A stretch of 64,000 nt of DNA from Pegea sp. RAD2-039 (lineage: Eukaryota > Chordata > Thaliacea > Salpida > Salpidae). The first letter of the stretch is position 1. Every line of letters begins with the position of its first letter. Shown here piece after piece: positions 12,501 to 24,500 of the stretch. The notes under the pieces were generated by a model. The model saw only the letters and a program-made list of their open reading frames with translations, was not told the DNA's origin and made no database searches. The stretch lies in contig JAQGEQ010000071.1 in assembly GCA_034620365.1 (NCBI GenBank), forward strand, positions 5,270,001 to 5,334,000, written 5' to 3'. The translations under genes and the position numbers were made by a program.

Positions 12501-15500
12501 GGTTGGTTTGTAATCAGCTGATAATTAAATGTCATCACCTTAGTATTTCGTTCATTTAGTTGCTGGAGTTGTTCTTCGTATTGAGAGCTTTTTTCGTTGT
12601 ACATTTGATTGATTGAGAAGATGATTTGATCTTTTTCTTCAGACTTTTCAGTCAACAACTTCATCTCCTAAAGATTCATTATTTGATTGAAATCAAAAAT
12701 TATTTCTTAAAGATTTAAAATAAGATTCTGAGAACTGATTTGAGATTATTCGAGTCAGAATCAATTGATTGAGATTAATTGCATCACAGTTTACCGTATC
12801 AGCTCACAAAGACCTTTTTTATATTAATCTTGAAACTACATCATCTGTATCTACCTCATCCCGATGAACAAGGATTGATTTTAGATGTTCAATCTCATCT
12901 TGATGACGTTTGTGAGTCACTTCTGTACTTTCTGATGCGTTTTCTAACTCTTGTTGAAGTGTTTTTACCATTTCTTGTTGAGATTTCAACTAAAAAAACA
13001 ACAACAATTAAGAAAATATAAAAAAACAATCACAAATTAACAAACTTGTTCGTGACAAGCTGAATTTTCACTTCTTAAATCACTAATCTTCTTTTTCAAC
13101 TCTGGCATTTCTCTTTCATATTTTTCTTTCTCTTCCAAACTCATCATCAATTGCTCCTTGATTCGCTGAAAAGTATCAAGAATCATAAAACAATCTTTGA
13201 ATCGATCTCTAATCTACCTCCAACTGATCTTTGTAATCCGTGATTTGATCTTCAGTTTGTCGGAGACGATCCACAAATTTTTCGGATGAAGCAAAGTTAT
13301 CTTTTTCATAAACTCTTGCTTTCTTCAGTTTCTCTTCTTGGCCCTTAATCACGAGAATCAGTCTTTTGTAATCCGTGTCTTTCTCCTCGTATCTGTAACA
13401 GGTTTGATCTTAAGATCAACAAGAGATCAACATCCGACTGACCTGTCAAGTGTCTCGTTTAGATCTTCAGAGACTTTTTCGAAATCGAGCAACAACTTCT
13501 CATTTTCATCTGTTAATCTGACGGATTAAAAACTAATTAATCATCAAAAAAAAAACTTTCTTAGAAATTGAGACAAAAATCTAATAAGAAATAAGAAGAG
13601 TTGATTTTCATCAAAACTAAACTTTCTGAAATTTACTAGGAAAGAAAAAAAGCTGAAAAAAAAGCGACAAAAAGAAAAAAATGAAAAAGTTCAACGTGTA
13701 AGAAAATTGTAAGAAAGGAGAAAAGCACATATAAGTAGATACAAGCGTTTATCAGTCACGTGATCAGTCACGTGACTCACCTGTTTATAGTTTCGTTTAG
13801 CTTGGAGATAGTTGTAGAATGATCCACAGATTGCATTTCTTGCTCCCTGGCAAGTTCTTCCAGTTGACATTGAAGAAACTCAATAGTTTGCTGTAATTAA
13901 ATCATAGAAAAGATCTCTACATCAAGATCAATCAAGGAGCACAAACTTGTTGATGCGTGTTAGCGCCACCTAGTGAGCGGTCTTGAAACATCTCAAGATC
14001 ATGATCTGTAAATCAGAGAAGTTGAAATTGGGAGTGTTGATGATCAGATAAACAAATCACCATTTAAATTGGCGTTCAGTTTATCCTGAAGTTGCTCTTT
14101 AACTTCATTCAATCTTCTCTCAGTAGAAACCAACTTCTCAGCAATATGCTCTTGATGCTGTGAAGATCAACATCCGGATTTAATTAACTAAAGATCACAA
14201 TTATCAGATCAGGGATTTGGGAGGAAGACATCATGCCGGAAATCACAACAACTAATTGAACAACATCGAGACTTATTTCGTCGAAGTAATTTAACCTCAA
14301 AATAAAAGATAATTTTTCGATGGAAGCAATCAACATCATTATATCTGTCATCTTTTCCCGTCAATAGCGCCAGCTGGTGGCCAAATATTTTCTCGAGCTA
14401 ATTAGCCAATCAGAAGTCAGAAATCGATTTAGAAATGAATCAGCTGATCACGTGACTTTTAACTTACTTCATCAATTGAATCTTGGAGCTCAGTTGCGCG
14501 ATTTACAGCTTCATCTCGCTCTTCTTTCATCTTGAGATCAATTTCCGGATCTTTAGGATCGATCTGTTTAATCAACATCCGATATTCCTCATTTAACTGA
14601 AATCAACATCCAGTAAGACTCTGATGATTAAGATCAGATCTTTACTTGATTCATTGATTTGTTCTTCATCTCAATCTCATCCTGCAACTTCCCGACTTCA
14701 TCTGAGCTTTTACAAAGAAGATCTTTAAGATCTTCTACAAGGATGTCCTGATCTTGCTCTTTTTTTACACATCTTTCAACTTCTTTTTCACTCGCATCCA
14801 AAGATCTGATCACATCTTCCAGTTTCTTCTTCAGATCTTCTGCATCCTTTTTAGATTCTTCCAATCTCATTTCAACTTCCTTTCGCTCTTTCATCAATGA
14901 AGACACACTCTCAGAAGAATCCTTCAACTTCTTCATCACTTCTTCTTGCTTCTCATCCATCTGATCTCGGATTCTTTTACAATCCAAGTCACGTGACTCA
15001 AGCTGCGCGCGTAATGACGTCACTTCTACATCATAGTTTGACGTCAACTCATCAATTTGAAATCGAAACTCTTCATTCTTATTTTGGGAGTCTTCCTCCA
15101 TTCTTTTGATCTCTTCTTCTTTATCTTCCAGGGTTTTTGTCTGGACCTCAAGTACCTGGACACATTGGTCAACTTCATCAACTTTTTCAGTTTTTAAAAC
15201 TAACTTTGGTTTGAGAGTTTAACTGGTCGGTGATGGTCCGAATCCTTATGTTGACAGCTTCCAGACCATCTACTTCCAAACCACCTGAACTATCTCTCTC
15301 ATTTCTTAACGCCGAGAACTTTTCTAGAAAAAGAAGTTGTCAAGTTTTCAGATAAGTTTCAAATCATCAACTTGCAAACCTTCGTAAGCAATTTCTTTTT
15401 GCTGCCAAATTGAGTTTTGTTCATCAAACTGTTGATTAATTTGTCGAAGATGTACTTGTAGACGGGCAATATCTTCCAAATAAATTTGATTTTGTTCCTA

Positions 15501-18500
15501 GAGACAACAACATGAATGTCTTGGAGTGTTGAGGAGCAGGTGATACTTTAAGAGCAGCATTTTCTGCGATCTGAAGATCTTTTTGTACAAGTAGTTCATC
15601 ATATTTATTCTGGAAGTTGATGCCTTCGCTATCATGCCAAGATTTTAAAACATTTTCAGTTTCTATGTTTCCATTTTCCTAAAGATAAATTAAAGAAAAT
15701 AAATCAAGAATTCGAATCATGAATACTACTTCATTCTGAATTTTGATTTATTTCTAATCTTTAGATTCAATAATGAATAAATAATGAAGAATTTAGAGGA
15801 CTCTCTCTAAGTATCAACTGAATTTTTTGTGGTCGAAAGTTGTGCTGGTTTTTATCAGTTCACTACAAACATTGATATTGTTCAGATGTATTTATAAAAA
15901 CTTTCATGAAAATATCTTTCTTGGTTTAATTACATCAACTATTTCAAGAATAATGTGGTGTTATTTGTGATTTAATTCAAAAGTTGAAATTAATTTTAAA
16001 CTTTTTGGTTAGATAAAAAGTGTGTTGCTCCTTCAACCGTCTTCATCTATTATTCAAGTGGAAAAGTTTAAGATAAAACAAACTTTCAAGACCTGATCTT
16101 CTATTTGGTCTTCATTTTTAGTATCGATAGTTTGAAGATGACAAATTGTGTCTTGTAGATCCTGAAGAAAAGAATTGATTGAACCAAAACTACAAACAGT
16201 AAAGTATTTTGCGGCTGACGTAAATGTGTTAATTTCGTAATAGACTAGTTATAAGTATCGTTAATATATTTATGGTTGTTGGTAGTCAACTTATTTATTA
16301 GAATAAATCTCGATATAACGAGTGATTATCATCACAAAAGCTAGAAAATTGCAACAAACTAACTGATATTTGAGTATTTCGTTCAGTCAACTCATATTGT
16401 AGTAAACTAACTACTTTATCTTTTCCACTCATTACTTCTTCTTGCTCGTGAAGTTTTCGTTTCAAAGAACGAATTAACTAAAAAATAAGAAACTTTTGTG
16501 AGCTGTTTATTTAAATAACTTTTTGACTTAAATTGTTTTAAATAAATCATTTTGAAAGCTAATGATGGAAAATATGGCTTTAAAAACTTTGGGGTTGAAA
16601 TCAGTTTTGATTTTATCGAATTTGTTCAAATAAATATTCACTTGATCATTTTCGAACGTCGAATCTTTAATATCTTCAATTTGTGTTTGACTTTCTCTCT
16701 TCAACTGCAGGATCTGTTCTTCTTTTAAAGCTACAGTTTCTTCTTTATCTCGAAGCTTCGATTTCAATTTATCATTCTAAAAATAAAAAACAAATTTATG
16801 TAAAATAATTTGCAGAAATTGAAAAACAAACTTGATTTTGAAGATTAAAAACATTTGTATTTTGATTTTGATTTTCTTCTGAGATAACAGCAATATTTTC
16901 TTCCTGTTCAGCTAGCTTTAGACTCAATTTATTGAGTAACAATTTTTGTTGTTCTACAGTTTTATTTACTTCATCACATTCAATTTGTGATTTCTGAAGA
17001 AGAAATTATTTTAGGTTCAGCATTCAACTTCTTGTTTAATCACCTTTAATAACTGAGAAAGATTTTTGATATAAGACTCTCTCTCGTCTAATTTAGATGT
17101 GATGTCAGATATTTTTTTATCTTTCCCGACTATTGCAGAATACAGTTCTTTAAAATGGGAGTTTTCCTGTAAATAATAAAACATTTTTTTTATACAAATA
17201 TTTTCTTTCACGTTTTTACTGCGTTAGTAGTCAAACCGGTAAAACAGAAAACATTTTATTTTAGAGAGAAGCAATTTTAAGTGAAGCATAAATATTAATT
17301 CTACATTTTTGTCTGAATTTTTATCCAAAAACATTTTGAAGTCTGTCTTGAAGCGGTTTAAAAACTCAATTTAAAATCTACAAAAAAACAAACAAATCAA
17401 CAAGAGATTAGTGATTAACATCCAGCTAGTTAATCAATCACTAATATCGATCCCCGGCTATGAGTAAATAAGAGGAGCGGGATTATAGGAGTAAATCCTG
17501 ATCTGGATAAAAATTTGTAAAAAAAATTTGGGTCTTATAGCCCTGGTAGACAGTTCATTAGGACAGGGACAATCTGAAATCAAATCTATGATCTTTTGAC
17601 CTTGAAGTCACTGTCCCAGTTCACTGGGCCGAGGTCTAAGGCTGGAGGTATTTCAGTGCTTTTTAATCATAATCAAAACGCAGGAAGGAATTTATTTGCA
17701 TCTGCTACTTACGAATCTTAGCCTAAAAAATTGATCATGTAAAGTGAGATTTTGTTTGACTCTAAAGACATCTAAAAAAATCAATTAAGTGATGATCGAT
17801 ACCAAATTGCTAAAGTAGACATCTGTAGGTATTGATTGATGTGATGGAAGGTTTTAGATGAGAAATATTTACTCTGAGGATCTTTTTCATTACCTTTAAT
17901 GAATCAATATTGATTCCTTGATTCGATGAAACCTGTTGGAGTCTTTCACTTAGCTCTTCGTGTCTGGAATGGAAGTCCTTTCTTAACTTCTCAAATTTTC
18001 CCTCCTGAAAGATAGTTTTGAAAAAAATCTTGTAAAAGATATCAGATTGTATACTTGTTCTTTTAAAGTCTTCTGTTGTTTCTCAATAGTTCTTTCTTTT
18101 TCTTCAATTTTTTTCTGTTGTAAAAGCAACTTGCTTCTTGTTTTTGGTGATTCAGTCGACTAGAAAACAAATTTCTTCAATTAAATTATTTTCTTTTATT
18201 GTAGTTAAATTATGTCAAAAAAATTTGAATTTTTATTCATTTTCTGATGCAAATAACAAATTATAAAACTCTTTTAGTGAACACTTTCTCATTTTGTTAT
18301 TAAATTCAAATTAAATATTTAATACATTTACAAAAATCACCAAATTTTCCTGAAGTATTTAAAATGATTAATCAATAAAAACATGATCATTTATCAGCAG
18401 GTTTTTACACAAACCTCAGTTTTTGGGCTTTTTCCACTGTTTTTTGCTAAAGATTTATCACCGCCTTTCTTTGTCATACTTGCAATCTTGGCATCTTTAG

Positions 18501-19398
18501 CTTTCAACTGAAGACGAGATTTTGATAATTTCATTTCACTCTCCTAATGAATCAAAAGATATTTTATTAATTTGATTTATTTAATCTTATAAATTCTTAT
18601 CTTTTGTAGCTTCAATGATAATTGATAACAATTTTTAAAAAAGCTGTTTATATTTAGTCACTCAGTTTAATTTAGAATAAATAAAACAGTTAATGATAGC
18701 TTACAATCAAACAAAATTAAAAATTAAATAAAGTTTACAAAAATATTTAAAGTTAAAATTAGCATTAATGAGCCATATAAACAGTTTTGAGAAATTACTT
18801 AGAGATAAAAATTGAGTTTCATGATTATTAGAATAGAACTTAAAGTAATTTCTCAATTAGGTTAAAAATGTTTTCTCATCAATTTCATTAACAATTTAGA
18901 TTACAAATATTTAACAGAATGTCTTCTTCTCTAAGAACCTTATATAATGATACAATTATTGATTGGAAAGACAAGATAAGTAAAAAAAGATAGTAATTAT
19001 AAAAAATTGTTTAATAATATCTTAAAACCGTGAAACTAAAGTAAATAAAACTTTAAGGAAACAAATAAATAAAACAATTCAAGATATAGGATAAAAATTC
19101 GAAAAGTAAAAGTTTCAGAATAAACTGATTGACAATTAAAATCAAATAATTGAATATTTTTGTGAAAAAAATCAACAATTTTAAAGACATTACTCTACAG
19201 TTGATAATGAACTTGAATACAAAAACAAGTAAAATCTGTTCAAGCAATCTTAATTAAGTAAGCAAGTAAATGCAATTACAAAAAATCTTAACAAGATACC
19301 TTGAGAGATTTGTTTTTTTCTTCAACTTCTGCATCTTTCTGACGGATCAGATCTTTTAGTTGATCAATCAACATTTGTTGAGACACTAGTTCATCCAT
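3545..19398 (-). CDS. GOLGB1: Giant tail-anchored coiled-coil golgin, giantin-like
   Basis: Predicted Golgi membrane tether of about 3,310 aa; human giantin is about 3,260 aa. Evidence: near the N terminus LIDQLKDLIRQKDAEVEEKN resembles giantin's LKDIIRQKD segment; LQRKLKAALISRKSLMAEK and LQRRLKAALMSRKDLMK match giantin's recurring LQRKLQAALISRKE motif; nearly everything else is heptad coiled coil; the last exon ends basic then hydrophobic (RTLVVIYLIALHFFAFRCGL stop), a C-terminal anchor like giantin's. Exons, transcript order: 19398-19300, 18543-18415, 18159-18055, 18004-17894, 17166-17044, 16993-16832, 16776-16642, 16477-16364, 16161-16093, 15678-15547, 15497-15380, 15323-15205, 15155-14646, 14596-14468, 14397-14296, 14157-14061, 14005-13947, 13890-13781, 13517-13443, 13392-13218, 13165-13046, 12989-12855, 12667-12539, 11601-11422, 11232-11101, 11047-10955, 10898-10698, 10530-10454, 10401-10194, 10143-9978, 9928-9786, 9732-9604, 9400-9257, 9209-4969, 4918-4166, 4117-4019, 3962-3934, 3879-3732, 3685-3545. 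Phase is kept at every junction. The large exon has frame breaks inside its repeat array (see findings). Orthology rests on recalled motifs; the coiled-coil tail-anchored nature is directly visible. Confidence 0.8.
6640..9017 (-). repeat. Coding tandem array, about 37 copies of a 63-bp (21-aa) unit
   Basis: The array lies inside the largest exon of the giantin-like gene. The consensus 21-residue unit is NQEVTSLKDQMTLMTSQLDE plus K, and a variant ends LNGE in place of LDEK. Hydrophobic V4, L7, M11, M14 and L18 follow a/d spacing, and 21 residues is exactly three heptads, so the coiled coil stays in register across copies. At DNA level each unit holds two perfect TGACGTCA palindromes, coding V-T-S and M-T-S, plus a TGACGTTG half-site coding M-T-L. 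One unit near 7500 lacks four codons. The array is interrupted at 8139-8141 (in-frame TGA), at about 7839-7841 (one base missing) and at about 6840-6852 (in-frame TGA codons in a scrambled unit). It matches neither CRISPR nor a non-coding satellite. Confidence 0.97.
11720..11914. repeat. Intronic minisatellite, 34-bp unit, about 5.7 copies
   Basis: The unit is CCATCTGAGACTTCATCTTC followed by CACGACTTCAACAT, with some copies reading AGGACTTCAAGAT. The 34-bp period is not a multiple of three, so it is unlikely to be coding. It lies in the unusually long 937-bp intron (11602-12538) of the giantin-like gene. The same intron has an 81-codon open frame on the minus strand at 12026-12271 with no coiled-coil character and no convincing splice sites, which I do not call as an exon. 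Confidence 0.9.
16205..16330 (+). repeat. Dispersed LTR-like repeat, copy 1
   Basis: It lies within the 202-bp intron (16162-16363) of the giantin-like gene. It shares two blocks with a second copy at about 60722-60890: a left block around GCTGACGTAAATGTGTT and a right block AGTCAACTTATTTATTAGAA followed by TAAATCTCGATATAA. The right block contains an AATAAA polyadenylation signal, as an LTR R region would. The middle differs in length. Similarity was judged by eye and no termini or target duplications were established. Confidence 0.45.
17167..17893. other. Long giantin-like intron with inverted repeat
   Basis: A 727-bp intron, much longer than most of its neighbours. At about 17410-17450 it has inverted arms ATTAGTGATTAAC and GTTAATCAATCACTAAT around a short spacer. 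At about 17540-17660 there is a less AT-rich stretch (GGACAGGGACAATCTG, later CACTGTCCCAGTTCACTGGG). I found no in-phase coiled-coil exon here. It may be an old mobile element insertion, but no element family is recognised. Confidence 0.35.
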
Positions 19399-21574
19399 TG
19401 TAAATAAAAAAAAAATATCAGTTCAAAATTCACCAAGCAAAAATTAAAAAAAAATAAATAAGAATCAAACAATTTCTTTGTCTTATTTACACTCAGGTAA
19501 AATAAGCTAAAGGTTCAACCAATTTCTTTGAGTATTGCCACTTGGGTATTACTCAAGCTTTGTTTGGAAACTTGCTGTAGGGGAAGTCCAGCTGTTAGAA
19601 AAGAAAAAAAGTTTTTGATGTTTAATGATATATTTATAAATTATTTATATTAAAAGACCAGAACTGAATTCTTATAAGAATTTAGTTAATAAATATTTAT
19701 TTGTGCTAAAAATCTAATTCTAAAAATATTGGATTATCTTTTTATTTGTTATAATACGTAAAAGTTTAACCTAGAATATTTACAGGTAAATATTTAACGC
19801 AGTATTTTAAAATTGGTAAGATTTTTTTTAATATAAAACTTGTATACAAATATTTTACAAGTGAAATAGTTTATTAGTAACAATAAATATTTCCGCCTAA
19901 GCAATAACAGTTGAATATATTTATGATATTTATTTATCTTAATAAAACAAAATTAGTAATTAGGTTTCTGCAATTAATAGCAGATCTAAAAATCATTTTA
20001 ATGCTGAACTTTCATCTGCAGATTCTTAAATAAGCTTTTAGGTAATAGGAAATACTCTTTTCATTATCTATCTAACTATTTTGCATAACTTTAATGTTGT
20101 ATTTAAAAGTTTCGAGTGCTCTTTAACTTCTATAAGTGAATATAGTACTATATAAACGATTTAATAAGCAAAAACTGCGGTTACGAATAGTTTACAAACC
20201 TGTAAAAATTAAAATTAGTAGCAAAATCAATTTAAAAAAAGTACTGACTTCAAATAAGTATGGTTTTAAGATTTGGTAGCGAAAATCTCAAAATTTGTTT
20301 CAGTCATTTTATGTAAATCTAACAAGAATGATTAAGTTTTACCTGAAATATTTTTATCAAAAATAAGTTTATTCGTTTATAGCTTATACTTTTTATTGAG
20401 ATGTAAAATCAATTTGTAAATTATTATTCAATTGAAAAATATATTCCAAAATAGTATTTACTTTTTTTCGATCTTAATTTTTAGGATTTTTTGAATTTTA
20501 AACCTTATTACATCTTATGATAAAATAGTTCTCATGATAAAATGTCAGCGTTGTATCACTCTGTACCAGTCAAGGCAGTTGCTCAACTTAATCTAGTTTA
20601 TTTTCCGATAAATTTATTCTGTCTTTGATTCATCTAAAAAGTGTTTTAATAAGTTCTACAACCAAGTATGTGCTGGAATAGTATCGTTATTAAAAGCAGA
20701 AAAGTTTAATAGATGAATATTTGTTTTATAAGATATTTAGTTGAAGTAAAACCCTCAACAACTACCAAAAAAACTCAGAGAAAATAGTTTTAAAAGCAAA
20801 TCTCTCACTTAATCTATTAGCAGTACTTTCCAAAAATAGTAACTTAAAATAATTATATGACAATTAGTGAAAATCAAATATTCGAAAAAAGTTTAATCTT
20901 ATTTTTTTCTGATGCCTTACCTGTTTTTTTTTAACTAATTAATTATAACTGATAGTAATAGTCAAAAGGGCTTACTAACTAATGATTAATTTCAATATCA
21001 AATTTATAATTCATAATTTTCAAAAATCCTTTTAGCGCTTGATTAGTTGTTTGTTTATTTATTAAATCAAAATGATTACGTTTTAATCAGACAATTATCG
21101 ATTTTGAACTATTATCTAGTTTTTTATAATTTATAATTCATACTGATCCAATTTTTTTAGAAATAAGTTTTGCTTTAAAGACAAATAATCTAAATTAAAA
21201 AAGTTTAACATTTTTTTTTATCTTTTTTATTGTGGTAATTTTTGTAATGAAAGCTTGTCAATAAATTTAAGCATATAATAAAATTCCATATTTATTAATA
21301 AATTTTACTGAAAATAATACAAAGTTGAAATTTTTTACTATTTCTCTAAAAGTTATTCGGTGTATCAAACGGAGAAAATTATTTTAAAATCTTATTAATG
21401 TCACCAAATCACTTTTATAGTTAACATGTGTAATATAAAGCCTTTAAAGAGTTTTATTCAAAGTTAGTTTCTTTATTCTTTCAATCAACTTAACTCAAGT
21501 CATCAACTAATATATATACTAAGCTAATATTTAATCTTGCTTTTAATCTACAAGTTTTCTAAATCTATATTTAG
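19399..21574. other. Divergent intergenic region, giantin-like / PKD2
   Basis: About 2.2 kb of AT-rich DNA between two genes transcribed away from each other. It must hold the 5' leader of the minus-strand golgin gene and, somewhere, the missing first exon of the plus-strand PKD2 gene. No ATG-containing exon that splices in phase to the acceptor at 21574 could be identified. No clear promoter motif was recognised. Confidence 0.5.
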
Positions 21575-24500
21575 CTATATGGAAAACGCGACATACAAAT
21601 GACAACACTGATACTCGTGAATTATACATCTCAGTGACAATTAGAGAGTTATTCATCTATTTAGTCTTTCTCTTTATTCTATGTACTTGTAAGTGATTTT
21701 TTAAATGTCTGATTGATTTCTTATCTTTCACTTGTTTTAATTAATCTTAATATCTTTCAGTGGCACATGGTATGATAAACAGTCATCATTTTTTCTATAA
21801 TAATGCTATGAGCGACTTATTTCTTGACAATAAAATAAATGGTTACGAAAATTCCTTTCGTCAAATCAGGACAATGTCAGACTTTTGGAATGTAAGTTTA
21901 AAGCAAAAATATTTTATGAATTTTTATTAACTTTCTTCATCAATCATATATTATTAATTGATGATTAGTTTGTAGAAACAACTTTGATTGATGGATTATA
22001 CTCAGAACATTTGTATGATCGTAAACCAGATGAACTTGAACAAGGAAGTATTTTTTATGATAGTCGATTGCTTGGTATTCCTAGAATGCGTCAATTAAGA
22101 GTTAGAGATAGTTGTAATTCTAAACCCAATGATAATTTGGTATTTTTTATATATTTAGAAACCATATTTCTTGTTTTTTTTTAGGTAAAAAATGGTTCTT
22201 GTGCAGTTTCAGAACCATTTAAATCGATTATCAATACATGTTATTCGTTTTATGATGGTTTTAGTGAAGATAAAAAGCCATTTGGACCAGGCAATAGCTC
22301 AGCGTTGGTTTGCTTCTATCATTTTCAACTCAGAAATAATTTGTATTTTCTACTTGTAATAATTTGGACTGCTTTCAATTTTTAATTTAATAAATAAAAT
22401 ATTTTCAGTTTATGTCTTTAACTGAATCTAACAACAAGTTTTTTCTTGTTTTTTATGTTAGTTGGATATTTCATACTCAGAATGAATTAGGAGGTTCTAG
22501 TTATCAAAGTCATCTGTTTTATTCTTACCCTGGTGGAGGATTTTATCAAGTAAACTTTTATCTTTGTGTGAATCTATAATTTAAGTTTATTTTAAAGGAT
22601 TTGACTAAACTCAAAAACACTTCATTGGAGCTTGTGAGATCTTTAAAGGATAATTTATGGGTTGATCGAGCCACAAGAGTTGTTTTTATAGATTTCACTG
22701 TATACAACGCCAACATCAACCTATTTTGTGCAATCAAGTTCGATTTTTTACAATATATCGAATGAAAAACATCTTTTTAGAAACTCTGTGACTTTTTTAG
22801 TGAATCTTTTTGATTTGTTATCTTTAGAAGTAATTAAGATATATATTAAAGATTAGTGGTTGAGTTTATTGGTGTTGGAGGTGCTGTGCCATCATGGAAT
22901 CTACAAACCGTTAAACTAATACGTTATGTCACTAACTTTGATTACTTTCTTTTAGTTTTGGAAGTAAGTTACATTGACAACTTATTTAATTACTAATCTA
23001 TTCTGTATAAGTTCTTTTATCTCAGCAACTTTTTGTAAGATTTTATTTACTTTTTATACATAAGAAATTTCAACAAAAGTTTATCTTCAAGAAATAACTC
23101 TTTCAGATTAAATAGATTATCATGAAGTCTCACATAGATATAACAACCATCAATTTTTTAGGTGGTTTACGTAATTTTTATTGTTTATTATACAATTGAA
23201 GAACTGATGGAAATTATTCACAATCGATATCTCTACTTTCAAAGTGTCTGGAATCTATTAGATCTATTCATCATAATTGTAAGCAATTGAGACAACAGAA
23301 TCTATCAAAAGTAATTTTCCTATTTTTCTTAGGTTTCATCTGTCGCTATTTCATTTCATATTTATCGCGCAATAAAAGTCCGACTTCTTCTTCAAAAACT
23401 TTTACAAAATCCACTGATTTACCCCAATTTTGATTTCCTCAGTTATTGGCAAGTGCAGTTTAACTACATGGTTGCTTTTGTGCTATTTACCGCGTGGATG
23501 AAAATATTTAAATTCTTAAGGTAATAGAATTGCTATTGTAAGCTCTTGATGAATTATTAGGGATATTTCAGCATTAATTCATCTGTCGCTCGTCTTCAAT
23601 TGACACTCTATCGTTGTTCTGGAAATATTGCTGCTTTTATAATGATGTTTTCCATCGTTTTTATTGGGTTTGCGGTGATGGGATTTCTTCTGTTCGGTGT
23701 AAAAGTTAACGAGTATACTTCAGTAGCTGTTAGCTCGTAAATACATCTGATGTAGATCTTTAAATCTAAGAATTGACAGATTTGTTCTTTTAGATTCACA
23801 CTATTCCGTATGCTTCTGGGACATTTTAATTATAAGGCTATTGCAAGTGATAATAGAGTTTTAGGACCTTTATATTTTATCTTTTTCATCTATATTGTTT
23901 TTTTCTTTCTTCTGGTTTGTATTTCTTATATATTTATTAAAATTTATGAAATTTTTTTTTAATAACTCTTGACATACTTTCAGAAAATTTTTAATTAATA
24001 TTTTTAGAGTATGTTTCTTGCTATTGTCGGAGACTCCTACTCAGAAGTTAAATCAGAAAGTACAAATATTGAACATCAATTTGAGCTTCTAAAACACATT
24101 AAAAAAGTTAGTAGATTGTTTATCATTTTGTTGTTACTTAAATTTAGACCATTTATGAATCAGGCCAGTTATGAATCAGACCATTTATGAATCAGGCCAG
24201 TTATGAATCAGACCATTTATGAATCAGACCAGTTGTGAATGACTTTTTTAATTATCTTGGTTGTATATCGTAAAGCTTATGTTTAAACTCTTATTATTTT
24301 AAATAAACTTACCTTATATCTTTTGATATTGTTATTTATGATGTACTCTTGCTATCATCTATAAATTTTTAGAGCATTGGCAAAAAGACTGGAAAATTAT
24401 TTAAGCTCATAAAAAATCTCGCTAAAAATGGTTGTATGAATGAAAAAAGCAATAGAGAAATCAAATCACATTCAGAGTTTAAAAAGAATAAGCAAAAGGT

